Source: Diplonema papillatum (lineage: Eukaryota; Euglenozoa; Diplonemea; Diplonemida; Diplonemidae). Taken from it: a DNA stretch of 64,000 nucleotides. Positions 20,301 through 27,998 of the stretch are shown here, one piece after another. Position numbers and translations under genes: made by a program. Position 1 is the first letter of the stretch, and every line of letters begins with the position of its first letter. The stretch covers positions 17,827 through 81,826 of the forward strand of contig JAPJBO010000979.1 in assembly GCA_030068145.1 (NCBI GenBank), given 5' to 3'. The notes beneath the pieces are model-generated. The model was not told the DNA's origin, made no database searches, and was given only the letters and a program-made list of their open reading frames with translations.

Positions 20301-21327
20301 CGTCAAACAATATTTTAATCTACCTCCCGACCTACTGCGTCCCTTCGTCAGCTGGTATGACTTGTCTGATTGTCGGACACAGCCCGCAGCAGGCCCTCAC
20401 GTCGAACATTGGCCCAAGCACTTTCACTGTGCTTGCACCAGCCCGGCAGCTGGTGGGGCTGCTTCTTCTGCTCGTGGCTTGTGTTGTCGGGAGACAATAT
20501 CCTAGTCTAACAAAGATGTTACCCCCCAGTGGTGCAAGCACCACGCGCTCTTCAAACCCAAGAAACATTTTCCCCCCGGAGTCTCAGTGGGAGCCTGAGT
20601 TTTTGCTCAGACGCGGTTGAAGGGGCCTCCTCCCCGCGACGGATTCGCCTGTGCTCTGGTAGCACGGGTGGTCCTGGCTACGAGCAGCCGCCTGACCAAC
20701 CAGACTCACACCGCTGTCCTGGGGAGGTTTCAAGTAGTAATTCCTGTAAATCCAGTACCCCACACCAAGGATGCACCCACCCAAGACGGCTCGCTGAAGC
20801 TGGCGGTTCTCAAATGCCAGTGTTTCCGCGTTCATGCACGTCGACGGCGTTCTGACGCTCGCCTTCCAACCGCACGTTGAGTTCCTGCAATAAACTCAGG
20901 TCCCGCGCTGATGATGGTCCGCCTAATGTGCGTGGCTCAAAGGACCGAAACACGGCGCAGACGGGACCAGTGCGGTGTTGAGCACATACCCATCCATGCA
21001 CGTTCTTGCAATCCCGAGCTCAAGCGAACCTTTCATAACCCCAAATAGACTGTCCGTCGGCAACAGCAGCGCGTCGCGCGGCAAATCGACCACGTCAGAG
21101 CAAACACCGTCGTCGCGGTGTCTGGGAGCTACAAGACGAACGAGTGCTGCATCTGCCTTTCGAACTTCGACGAGGTGCCCGAGATCCGCGCAATACGCGG
21201 CTGTGGCCACACGTTCTGCTCCCCGTGCATCGTCAAGTGGCTCCTGAAGGAAGACCGCTGCCCGCTGTGCAAGACAAAGGCCCTTGTGCGGCGCCCTTGG
21301 ACGCTCACCCTCATATTCTTCGTATGA
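11180..21327 (+). CDS. Membrane RING-finger protein, five-exon gene (gene span)
   Basis: Exons 11180-11388, 11819-12038, 14088-14378, 14897-15061 and 21049-21327 join with matching phases (2, 0, 0, 0) to give 387 residues. Residues 1-240 contain hydrophobic stretches, notably ALAVGIGSWLGACCI and the segment around CMFVVSNSWLIF in exon 3, so membrane association is likely. Residues 241-295 are charged. The last exon has a helical basic stretch and a C3HC4 RING: Cys328, Cys331, Cys347, His349, Cys352, Cys355, Cys366, Cys369. RING domains bind E2 enzymes and make proteins E3 ubiquitin ligases; the substrate is unknown. I do not recognise the N-terminal half. The join across the ~6 kb fourth intron rests on phase alone, so the RING exon could instead belong to a separate gene. 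Confidence 0.6.
11440..11815 (-). repeat. Inverted pieces of the 15.4-18.7 kb satellite in intron 1
   Basis: The blocks TCAGGAAGTAG, ATCATGCGTG (as its complement) and the TGACGTCAGGTTAAAG motif are the reverse complement of the large satellite downstream in the same gene. About three decayed units are present. Intron 1 and intron 4 of the RING pre-mRNA could therefore base-pair. Confidence 0.75.
11819..12038 (+). CDS. RING gene exon 2
   Basis: Acceptor ATCCAG at 11813-11818; the first G completes the split Glu codon, followed by YVIFDALHMFFLVHWLPV. Ends CTTCAG|GTGTGC in phase 0. The aromatic/hydrophobic opening suggests a membrane or amphipathic segment. Confidence 0.7.
12039..12734. other. 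Intron 2 sequence with element A 5' half
   Basis: No exon recognised. At 12455-12545 the block ACTTCCTGGCTTTTCACGCC and neighbouring bases match the first half of element A. The segment GAAACCCCCCCCAGAGAGG with the adjacent CGCGAAGAACAAG has a relative at 31470-31535. Confidence 0.45.
12735..13251. mobile_element. Insert with a 132-codon frame between ~53-bp direct repeats
   Basis: A 53-bp sequence starting TGCATGCTAATCCATGTGGT occurs at about 12740-12792 and 13199-13251 with one difference. The repeat alone is found near 32343-32395, giving an approximate empty site. The insert of ~405 bp has higher GC and an open frame. The structure resembles the 82-bp bracket at 10346-11030. Confidence 0.65.
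12782..13180 (+). CDS. Lys/Pro-rich 132-residue frame, possibly captured nuclear-protein exon
   Basis: ATG lies in the last bases of the left direct repeat, and the frame then runs through the insert to TAA at 13178-13180. The N-terminal two-thirds are strongly basic with NLS-like runs (GRKRKKAK, RRKRKALK) and TP/SP sites; the C-terminus is acidic (LDLDDAMTGDD). This composition is typical of disordered nuclear proteins. Whether it is expressed, or is an exon torn from another gene that gained a start codon from its target, cannot be decided. No family recognised. Confidence 0.35.
   Translation: MLNEVKQKTATTGRAAKRPPPTPGTGERPALKKRVLGTPKESPIAGRKRKKAKATTPESGMQRRKRKALKANSNQKRSTSPSTPVPSRVKNVQACPHLCPSTQSPEPQECPAPLAPQVLDLDDAMTGDDVIK
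13252..13485. repeat. Dispersed element K, copy 1
   Basis: About 200 bp from GAGAAAGAAGAACTACTCTA to GAAACTAAGATTTTC that recurs at 45119-45318 in intron 1 of the glucan synthase. Both copies keep an open frame (ELLYGTRKS … RRRLDASI.HMRGK stop), but the middle of the frame is shifted between them, so I read it as repeated non-coding DNA rather than a conserved gene. Confidence 0.7.
13486..13906. mobile_element. Element bracketed by AAACGTTTG palindrome arrays
   Basis: The left array (13489-13570) and right array (13828-13903) each contain several AAACGTTTG / CAAACGTTTG palindromes and half-sites. The ~255-bp core between has none. Same plan as the ACTAGT-bracketed element at 6470-7183 but with an unrelated palindrome and core. 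It lies in intron 2 of the RING gene. Confidence 0.6.
13912..14068 (+). repeat. Element A, 3' half, in intron 2 of the RING gene
   Basis: From AAACGCGTTAGGGGACTTC through CACCCGAAACGAGC to the 3' motif CGGTCAACCGGTGACTTTGG and CCACGAATAACGCT. It ends 19 bp before the exon 3 acceptor. Confidence 0.8.
14088..14378 (+). CDS. RING gene exon 3
   Basis: Acceptor CCCGCAG; starts IMQESFICERSFVPGVVDGL and ends CCGGCACTCTATCGA|GTATGC in phase 0. Contains two hydrophobic stretches separated by a Cys-containing loop. Confidence 0.75.
14400..14890. repeat. Minisatellite filling intron 3 of the RING gene
   Basis: Irregular repeats of GGGTATTCGACC, CTCGGTATTCGACCCACC, CACAGTGC and AAGAAGTCGTGCTCG units fill almost the whole intron between exons 3 and 4. 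The unit CTTGCTGGGTATTCGACCT is perfectly doubled at 14540-14575. Confidence 0.8.
14897..15061 (+). CDS. RING gene exon 4
   Basis: Acceptor CACACGCAG; a phase-0 exon of 55 codons beginning VEVYRPPENLINADHLCRMY and ending CTCATG|GTATGC. Hydrophilic and helical; probably a linker between membrane part and RING. Confidence 0.75.
15410..18690. repeat. 3.3-kb satellite with ~20 TGACGTCA-bearing units
   Basis: The block CTTACCTATCATGCGTGTC, followed by TTTAACCTGACGTCAAG and TTTGATGAAAACCTTTGGC, recurs about 20 times at spacings of either ~115-135 or ~210-230 bp. Long units carry an extra part with AACACGCGGGAATTTG. Two identical ~220-bp units at 17400-17720 show recent amplification. Several copies have TGACGTAA instead of the TGACGTCA palindrome. 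It occupies intron 4 of the RING gene model. Confidence 0.95.
18691..19039. other. Non-coding stretch
   Basis: No exon recognised. A short palindromic block AGTTTACATAACCCGTAAAC is near 18769. Confidence 0.35.
19040..20510. repeat. Tandem repeat of ~165-220 bp (GACAATATCCTAGTCTAC units)
   Basis: Five or six imperfect units share GACAATATCCTAGTCTACC, CACAGCCCGCAGCAGGCCCT, CGTCGAACATTGGCCCAAGC and GCAGCTGCTGGGGCTGC. Units at 19215 and 19840 are separated by ~470 bp of unrelated DNA (19375-19835) with T-tracts. Confidence 0.9.
20590..20885 (-). CDS. Minus-strand coding fragment with one membrane helix
   Basis: On the minus strand, an acceptor-like TTTATTGCAG (ending about 20886) is followed by an open frame containing MNAETLAFENRQLQRAVLGG and a hydrophobic segment GCILGVGYWIYRNYYL. 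Composition is protein-like and unlike the surrounding repeats. It lies antisense within intron 4 of the RING gene model. No family recognised; it may be an exon of a minus-strand gene or a captured fragment. Confidence 0.35.
21049..21327 (+). CDS. RING-finger exon (putative exon 5)
   Basis: Acceptor CCAAATAG; opens TVRRQQQRVARQIDHVRANT, then the RING (CCICL…GCGHTFCSPCIVKWL…CPLC), and stops at TGA 21325-21327. All eight zinc ligands are present. The final codons contain GTATGA, so a further intron is possible. Phase 0 agrees with exon 4. Confidence 0.75.
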   Translation, partial: TVRRQQQRVARQIDHVRANTVVAVSGSYKTNECCICLSNFDEVPEIRAIRGCGHTFCSPCIVKWLLKEDRCPLCKTKALVRRPWTLTLIFFV

Positions 21328-21339
21328 CCTTTTCCTTCG

Positions 21340-21720
21340 TTCTCCCTTCGGACGGCGCCGAAGCTTTACCAGCTTTGACACCATTTGCGCACTTAACCAT
21401 GGTTAAGAAGACGACTGAAAGCTTAGACACAAAGATAGCTCAAAGCATCTGCAGAGTAACATGAAAAGCCTCTAAGCAAAAACCCGTTTTCACATTCCTT
21501 CGTTCTCCCTTCGGACGGCGCCGAAGCTTCGCCAGCTTCGGCTGACCATTTGCGCACTTAACCATGGTTAAGAAGACGACTGAAAGCATAGACACAAAGA
21601 TAGCTCAAAGCATCTGCAGAAGAACACGAAAAGCCTCTTGGCAAAAACCCGTTTTCACACTTCTTCTCGTTTTCGGGCTTTCGACAGCGAAACGTAAGCG
21701 AGTAAACGAACCTACGCATT
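21340..21720. repeat. Dispersed repeat L, two tandem copies
   Basis: TTTGCGCACTTAACCATGGT, AGAAGACGACTGAAAGC and CTCAAAGCATCTGCAGA appear twice, about 165 bp apart. Related copies are at 5340-5470, 33897-33965 and 38010-38075. Confidence 0.8.
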
Positions 21721-21721
21721 T

Positions 21722-21975
21722 TTACATAAGCGCCAGCTTGAAAGGAAATGCTCGAAGTAACTACCGAACCACGTGCTGAACGGACGTGAGGTCATGCGGG
21801 TCTACCCCTACACGACAAATCACACAAACACAACAGGTCAAAGTCCTGAGTGAGAAAACAACACACGGTGGTGTAAGCGAAGAACAAATCAGGTTGTGTT
21901 TGTGTTGCACTCCGCCCCTCTGCCTCTACATTCCCTCCCTTCCATTCGGAGTCGAAGCAGCTACGTCGAGTATTT
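21722..21975 (+). repeat. Dispersed element C, forward copy
   Basis: Starts TTACATAAGCGCCAGCTTG and runs through ACCGAACCACGTGCTGAACG to GAAGCAGCTACGTCGAG. It ends about 30 bp before the putative exon at 22006. Confidence 0.8.
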
Positions 21976-22005
21976 CTTGATGAAGAAACGAAGGCGGTCA
22001 TCGAA

Positions 22006-22159
22006 ATGCGAGGCCCATACGTTAATCTAAGCTTATCCCCCTCTCACCAACAACAGGCCATTCGCATTTGGGACTGTTGGTGTTCCGTGAAGCTGACGAC
22101 AGCGGATCCTGACTTCTTTGAAGCATTCCCGCACATTTTGTACGAAGCCTTCTGCAAGC
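22006..22159 (+). CDS. Putative first exon, 51 codons, unknown protein
   Basis: ATG at 22006 opens MRGPYVNLSLSPSHQQQAIR, continuing through TTADPDFFEAFPHILYEAF to a donor GTATGC at 22160 (phase 1). The frame also stays open about 27 bp upstream, so the exon could start earlier; an internal acceptor CAACAG at 22047-22052 is an alternative. Amino-acid use is protein-like. Phase 1 would match the coiled-coil gene if its next exon starts at 27175, but a 5-kb intron full of repeats lies between. No family recognised. Confidence 0.45.
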
Positions 22160-22679
22160 GTATGCACTTTTTTTGTTGTAACAATAAACGCTGACAATGC
22201 ATTATAAACACGAAAGAACGCTGGCAGCGAGTTTGGGGAGAAGATTGGCCTAATCGATCATATTCACTCACCATCATTCACTGGCACGTAAAAATAAACA
22301 CACGCTTATTCTTTTTTGAGCCTGCAAACGTACAGACCTTTTGGCAGTCGGCGACGAATATTCGTTGAGTTGGGGCTTGTAACGAGTAACCAAGGATCAA
22401 CATCAACTGATCAATGACGATGAAAAATGATGAGGCAAACATGGCTTTCTTCTTCGCGTGCACACTCCCTGGGAGGACCCCACCAGAAAGACTGTATCCT
22501 CTGACACTGCCAAACGGTGAAACCAACACAGGCATCCGAAATTGGTTGTCGTAAACGTGCTACGCGAAACGTGCTACGCGGTCTCGCATTGGCTTGTCGG
22601 CGGTTCGAAGCCTTCGAAATTAGGGATGACGAGCGGATCTCGTCGTCCCTAATCAATGCAATGACGAGCGTACAGCGCA
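22160..22679. other. Non-coding stretch
   Basis: No exon recognised on either strand. Confidence 0.35.
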
Positions 22680-23150
22680 CTCCACTGTTTCAGGACCGGG
22701 AATCTTCTGGTGAGCACCAAGCTTTTTCAGTTGGAGGTGAAAGCAACGTGTGCGTGCATCTGTACTACCCGCAACGACCCTTCGACTTCCTTTCCCTGCT
22801 TGTTCTTCTCGTGCAACCATCACGAAATTAGCACGTGAGGCATCGTCGGCGAAGGGTAAGTGTCGGCGTCTTCGGACAACCCGCTGGCCTGACGACGTGG
22901 TGAAACGCTCGCAGGCTCATGTCAGACACACCAGGCTGTTTCAGTTGGATGTGGAAGCAACGTGTCCGTGCATCTGTACTGTCCGCGACGACGCCTACTC
23001 CCCTTCTACTTCCTTGTTTGTTCTTCTCGTGCAATCATCACGAAATTAGCACAAATACTGGAATCTTCTGGTGAGGACTAGACTGTTTCAGTTGGATGTA
23101 GAAGCAACGATTGTACTATCCGCGTTCTTCTCGTGCAATCATCATGAAAT
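22680..23150. repeat. Three diverged units of ~160-200 bp
   Basis: GTTTCAGTTGGATGTGGAAG, AGCAACGTGTCCGTGCATC and TGTTCTTCTCGTGCAATCAT recur three times; the third unit is shortened. Confidence 0.7.
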
Positions 23151-23648
23151 GAGCACAAAGACTGGCCTTCTCCCAATGATGGTAACCGGTGCATTCGGCA
23201 GGTGAGTTGGTTGTTGCACACTCATTATTGGCTGCCGGCTTTTTTTGGCCGTCCTGCTGTCAAGATGAAACGGCACCTCTTGTTGGACCTTTTGTTGGAT
23301 CCGGCTAGCGATCAGTCGGACACCTTACGTCGACAGGTTGCCCTCTCCCACGATTTTCTTCCTCCGCATGTGCTTCCACCCACAGGTAGGTCCACATGCA
23401 GCCATCCGGTCGGACGGACAAGTCACCAAGGCCGCACAGCTAAGTGTCTCCAAGTCCAGTAGTGGCACACATGTGGCCCCCACGTATTTTCTCTGAGACC
23501 CAAGACGGAGCGTAAGCCCTGGGTGGACCGGCTCCGATTATTGCTCAGGACTGCGCCGAGGCATCCACAGGGTGTCGAGCCCCCAGAAATAACGGAAAAT
23601 ATCAAAAGATCAACACGAAACCACCCAGAAGAAAAGCCAGGCACCGGG
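23151..23648. other. Mostly non-coding; one weak exon candidate
   Basis: A stretch ending at CCACCCACAG|GTAGGT (near 23383) reads KRHLLLDLLLDPASDQSDTL in one frame and could be a short exon, but there is no clear acceptor. Otherwise nothing seen. Confidence 0.25.
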
Positions 23649-23915
23649 ATCTTCCTGACGAGCACGCAACCCGGTGAACTTAATCAAGGGTCGAAGATCA
23701 GCATCGAAACTTCCTGGCTTTTCACGCCGTAGCAGAACGACCACACCCTACCCAATCCCAAGCACCCCCTAAACGCGTTAGGGGACTTCACAAGGTTTCA
23801 CAACGCCCGAAACGAGCTGCACCCTCTCACTTTTCTCAACCCCCCGCCATACTCAAGCCTCTACGGTCAACCGGAGACTTTAAAATACCGACCTTCTAAT
23901 CCACAAATAACGCTG
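23649..23915 (+). repeat. Element A, full copy
   Basis: About 265 bp: GATCTTCCTGACGAGCACGC, ACTTCCTGGCTTTTCACGCC, AAACGCGTTAGGGGACTTC, then the 3' part CGGTCAACCGGAGACTTTAA and CACAAATAACGCTGGAAAA. Other full copies are at 25363-25650 and 28557-28800. Confidence 0.85.
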
Positions 23916-24454
23916 GAAAAGACCGAAAACGTAGCACGGGTGGTCCTGGCTGTGCCGAGCTACGAATTGAACGAACAGCCGCCTGAAAAACCAGACTCAC
24001 ACCGCTGTCCTGTCTGCAGACACTCAGGTTCCGCGCTGATGATGGTCCGCCTTGTGTGTCCGTGGCTTAAAGGACCGAAACACGGCGCAGACGGGACCAC
24101 TGCGGTGTTGAGCGCATATCCATTCCAAGCACGTCCTTGCAATCCCCCTACTTCTTCTCCAGCCTCCACGGTCAACCGGAGACTCTAAAAACCCGGTACC
24201 TAAGCCCCACAATACTCTAGATACGGAAACCGCCTTTTGTTCCACATTCCTCTCACGACCAGACGACCCATCCTTCGCACATTCTCTGCCTTCAGGCACA
24301 GGTGCTTGCAAGAAGCGTAAAGCGAACAGGCGAGGTCGACGAGTGCCTGCTAATACATATGCAGAAAACCCCAGTCGGCTGCCAGGTTGGGGCGGAGACT
24401 ATGAAGAGAAGGTGCTCACTCGCGGTTTGTACCAACCGTCCGTTCGAACTCTTG
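23916..24454. other. Non-coding, repeat-derived
   Basis: 24030-24130 matches 20910-21010 (AAGGACCGAAACACGGCGCA). A further copy of the 3' motif CGGTCAACCGGAGACTCTAA lies at 24170. The open frame 24302-24525 reads into rRNA and is not a gene. Confidence 0.45.
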
Positions 24455-24900
24455 TAGAAGATCCACGCGCTAAACTCAAGCATATCACTGAGCGCAGGAA
24501 AAGAAAGCAACCACGATGCTCCTAGTAACAGCGAGTGAACCGGGCAGAGCCCAAGCCTGAACCGGTGTTCTACGGATATCCGGAATGTGGCGCAAGCTGC
24601 TTGGGGACACAACTGGCGTCGAGGTAACAGAGGGTGAGAGTCCCGTATTTCCTCGACGAGCCGTGTGGGTAACTCCTCGCTAGCACGAGTCGCTCAGTTT
24701 GGGAATGCTGAGCTAATCGGCAGGTACCCCTCTGCTAAGGCTAAATAACCCTCCCGGAGGCCGATAGCGAACAAGTACCGTGATGGAAAGATGCAAAGAA
24801 CTTTGAAAAGAGGGTTAAACGTTCCTGAAACCGATCGAGAGCAAGGGTGCAACGCCGCAACGGAGTTTGTAGTTGTACGCTCGTCCAGCCCGCAGTAGTG
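24455..24900 (+). pseudogene. Nuclear large-subunit (28S-type) rRNA fragment
   Basis: CTCAAGCATATCACTGAGCG, CTAGTAACAGCGAGTGAACC, TAAGGCTAAATA, GCGAACAAGTACCGTGATGG and AACTTTGAAAAGAGGGTTAA are conserved landmarks in the D1 region of eukaryotic LSU rRNA, in the right order and spacing. Differences at normally invariant sites (for example AGCGCAGGAAAAG for AGCGGAGGAAAAG) and the lack of the rest of the molecule mark it as a decayed fragment. No 5.8S or ITS is visible next to it. Confidence 0.85.
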
Positions 24901-24959
24901 CTTTTCTAAAAGTCTGACGATCCGAAGGACCCATCTAAGACAGTTGTGGGTGGGTTATG

Positions 24960-25386
24960 AAGTCATACACCGTAATAATCAAGCATGAATTCGACACCTT
25001 CAACGCGGGCATGGTGCTTGCATCTTGTGTGAAGTGATACGCTTGCCGTCACGACGGACCTCGTTCCGGAGTCCGCCTGTTGCTTTCTGATTGAAGCGCA
25101 CACTTCACGAGACTGGACGATTTGGTGAAGGAAGTCGTCAGCTTTTACCTTAGAGGGTGAATCCATCGTTGTCCGTGTATTCACGTGCTTTGAGACAGCC
25201 CATACCTCCGTGCAGGAAATGAGCGTAATTGGTCAGGAAACGCGCCAAAACCGACGCAAGACTCCACATCTGGCTGTGCAACACCCTATGGGTGCCCTCA
25301 AACGGACTTGAAGGAGAGTACAAACTTGCGTGTAACTGGCAGATTTTGACAGAAAAGCCAGGCACCGGGATCTTCCTGACGAGCAC
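24960..25386 (-). pseudogene. Minus-strand coding fragment, frame-broken
   Basis: From 25386 leftward the minus strand reads a protein-like frame (MWSLASVLARFLTNYAHFLH, then GGMGCLKAREYTDNDGFTL) to a stop near 25150. A second frame continues KVKADDFLHQIVQSREVCAS to VEGVEFMLDYYG near 24965. Either a short intron or a frameshift separates the halves. No family recognised. It lies between the LSU fragment and an element A copy. Confidence 0.35.
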
Positions 25387-25650
25387 GCAACCCGGTGAAC
25401 ATAATCAAGAGTCGAAGATTAGCGTCGAAACTTCCTGGCTTTTCACGCCGTAGCAGAACGACCGCACCCTACCCAATCCCAAGCACCATCTAAACGCGTT
25501 AGGAGACTTCACAAGGTGTCACAACGGAGTGACACAACACCCGAAACGAGCTGCACCTTTTTACTTTTCTCAACCCCGCCATATCCAAGCCTCTACGGTC
25601 AACCGGAGACTTTAAAATACCGACCTTCTAATCCACAAATAACGCTAGAA
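25363..25650 (+). repeat. Element A, full copy
   Basis: Same block order as the copy at 23649, including GATCTTCCTGACGAGCACGC and CCACAAATAACGCTAGAAAA. It runs straight into the 279-bp array. Confidence 0.85.
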
Positions 25651-27174
25651 AAGCACAGGTGATCAACGACCCGCTTTTCCCGACCCTGCGATATGCTCCA
25701 TTCCCGCTCAACGGTCAACCGGAGACTCAAGAACACGATACGGTTTGTAGTCTGAGACCGAACGGAAGCCCAAATCCATCCGGAAGCCTTCCCCTCATCA
25801 TGAAACCCCGTGCCTCTAGGACGTGTGAAACGTTGATCGACCACAAACAACATCAACAACAAGGCGGGAGGATTCCGTGTAGTGTCATGTAGGGAGCCTC
25901 GTCGGAGAAGATGAAAAGCGAGGATTCGGATGTGTTGGCGGTCCAAGTGTCCCTGGAGACGAGCAAAGTAGGAAAGTATGATGCTGTGCATGTGTGGGTT
26001 ACGCGATCTATACCCTACAGAACCCGTATTCTGAGGCCGAACGGAGGCCTAAATCCATCCGGAAGCCTTCCCCTCATCATGAAACCCCGTGCCTGTAGGA
26101 CGTGTGAAACGTTGATCGACCGCAAACAACATCAACAACAAGGCGGGGGGATTCCGTGTAGTGTCATGTAGGGAGCCTCGTCGGAGAAGATGAAAAGCGA
26201 GGATTCGGATGTGTTGGCGGTCCCAAGTGTCCCTGGAGACGAGCAAAGTAGGAATGATGCTGTGCATGTGTGGGTTACGCGATCTATACCCTACAGAACC
26301 CGTATTCTGAGGCCGAACGGAGGCCCAAATCCATCCGGAAGCCTTCCCCTCATCATGAAACCCCGTGCCTCTAGGACGTGTGAAACGTTGATCGACCACA
26401 AACAACATCAACAACAAGGCGGGAGGATTCCGTGTAGTGTCATGTAGGGAGCCTCGTCGGAGAAGATGAAAAGCGAGGATTCGGATGTGTTGGCGGTCCA
26501 AGTGTCCCTGGAGACGAGCAAAGTAGGAAAGTATGATGCTGTGCATGTGTGGGTTACGCGATCTATACCCTACAGAACCCGTATTCTGAGGCCGAACGGA
26601 GGCCCAAATCCATCCGGAAGCCTTCCCCTCATCATGAAACCCCGTGCCTGTAGGACGTGTGAAACGTTGATCGACCGCAAACAACATCAACAACAAGGCG
26701 GGGGGATTCCGTGTAGTGTCATGTAGGGAGCCTCGTCGGAGAAGATGAAAAGCGAGGATTCGGATGTGTTGGCGGTCCCAAGTGTCCCTGGAGACGAGCA
26801 AAGTAGGAATGATGCTGTGCATGTGTGGGTTACGCGATCTATACCCTACAGAACCCGTATTCTGAGGCCGAACGGAGGCCCAAATCCATCCGGAAGCCTT
26901 CCCCTCATCATGAAACCCCGTTTCTGTAGGTTTAGAAGCCCCGGACGCGTTGATTGTAGAAGTACTTCGCCAGAGTCTTCTGCGTCTTCTTGCCCAAACC
27001 ACCCCGCTTTGACTCAAAAACATCGGCTGCCTTAAAAACACGATACGGGTTGTAGTGAAGCGTTGACACAAACAACAACAACAAAGGCGGGGGGGATTCC
27101 GTGCAGTGTCATGTAGGGAGCCTCGTCGGAGAAGATGATGAAAAACGAGGATTCGAATGTGTTGGCGGTCCTAG
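25651..27174. repeat. 279-bp tandem array with A-B-A-B order
   Basis: Units start near 25911, 26190, 26466 and 26745 (ATGAAAAGCGAGGATTCGGA), spaced 279, 276 and 279 bp. Units 1 and 3 share CCAAGTGTCCCTGGAGACG with a TAGGAAAGTATG variant; units 2 and 4 share CCCAAGTGTCC with TAGGAATGATG. So a ~555-bp dimer was itself duplicated. A fifth partial unit, more diverged, joins the coiled-coil exon at about 27175. Confidence 0.9.
26931..27034 (-). CDS. Captured minus-strand terminal exon inside the array
   Basis: In the last repeat unit about 100 bp are replaced. On the minus strand they read KAADVFESKRGGLGKKTQKT then LAKYFYNQRVRGF and a TAA, preceded by AG. The sequence looks like a genuine protein C-terminus, in a place where only repeat DNA is expected. 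No family recognised. Confidence 0.35.
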
Positions 27175-27998
27175 TGTCCCTACATGACTCGAGCTGCGTT
27201 TTCGACCGCGAGGTGCGGGTGCCGGCCGGTGCTTCGGCGGACGACTTCCGGAGGGCCGTCGAGGAGGCGTTCGACCAGCGCGTGCAGCTCTCGTTCTCGC
27301 GGCGGCGGCGTGTCCGGCCGCTGATTCCGCCGGAGCTGCTGCAGAACCTGCACGAGATCCGCACCGCGGTCACCGGCGCTGTGCAGCGGGAGAAGCGGCA
27401 GGGGACGACTCAGGTCCCCCTCAATGCCGATAGCTGGGCCGCCTTCAGCACGCTGCCCTCGCACAAACTGCGGTGCAACGCGTGGACAGTCTACCAGGGC
27501 CAGTACCTGAGCAACCAATACATAGGATCCGCCGGCAGCCAGCCGAAGCAAACAGTGTACCAGCAGCTCGACGCGGAGTGCGAAAAGTACCCCAAAAGCA
27601 AGCGGTTGGGCATCCTCAAAGGAAGGGTCGCCGCATTGCAGAACCAGATGGAGCACGACGCCTTGCCGAAGCGGCAGCGAGGCCGCCTCCTCAAGCTGTA
27701 CCAAACCGTGTCCGAGGAGGAGCGGGAGGCGACGACCAACCGGCTGTGGAGGAACGCGCAACTCCGCAACGCGAAGCACCTGGAGGAAGAGAAGGAGCTC
27801 AACGGTCACCTCGTCCGTTCCCTCGACCGGCGGACGCGGAGGGTCCCGGAGCGGTCCCAAAGGGACGAAGACGTCATCGCACAGCTCTTCGAGGCCCCCC
27901 TGCGCGCCCGGGCCGAAAACCTCGAAGAGAAGGAGGCTCGCTTGGCAGCCACGCTGCCCAAGGTGAAAACAGCGCTGCTGCCTCTGGCAGATATTTCG
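27175..27998 (+). CDS. Coiled-coil gene, large exon
   Basis: Acceptor is either TCCTAG (27169-27174) or ACTCGAG (ending 27193). Coding is clear from CVFDREVRVPAGASADDFRR to LLPLADIS at a donor GTATGC (27999), phase 0. GC content jumps relative to the array upstream. Confidence 0.75.

Noticed and set aside
22600..22620. tRNA-like GGTTCGAAGCC box
   Set aside because: No acceptor stem, D-arm or anticodon arm can be folded around it.
24302..24525. Apparent last exon ending KHITERRKRKQPRCS
   Set aside because: The DNA there is the 5' part of LSU rRNA (CAAGCATATCACTGAGCG region), so the basic tail is not a protein.
26049..27071. 340-codon minus-strand frame
   Set aside because: It is the 279-bp tandem repeat read through; the repeat length is a multiple of three, so any open frame persists.
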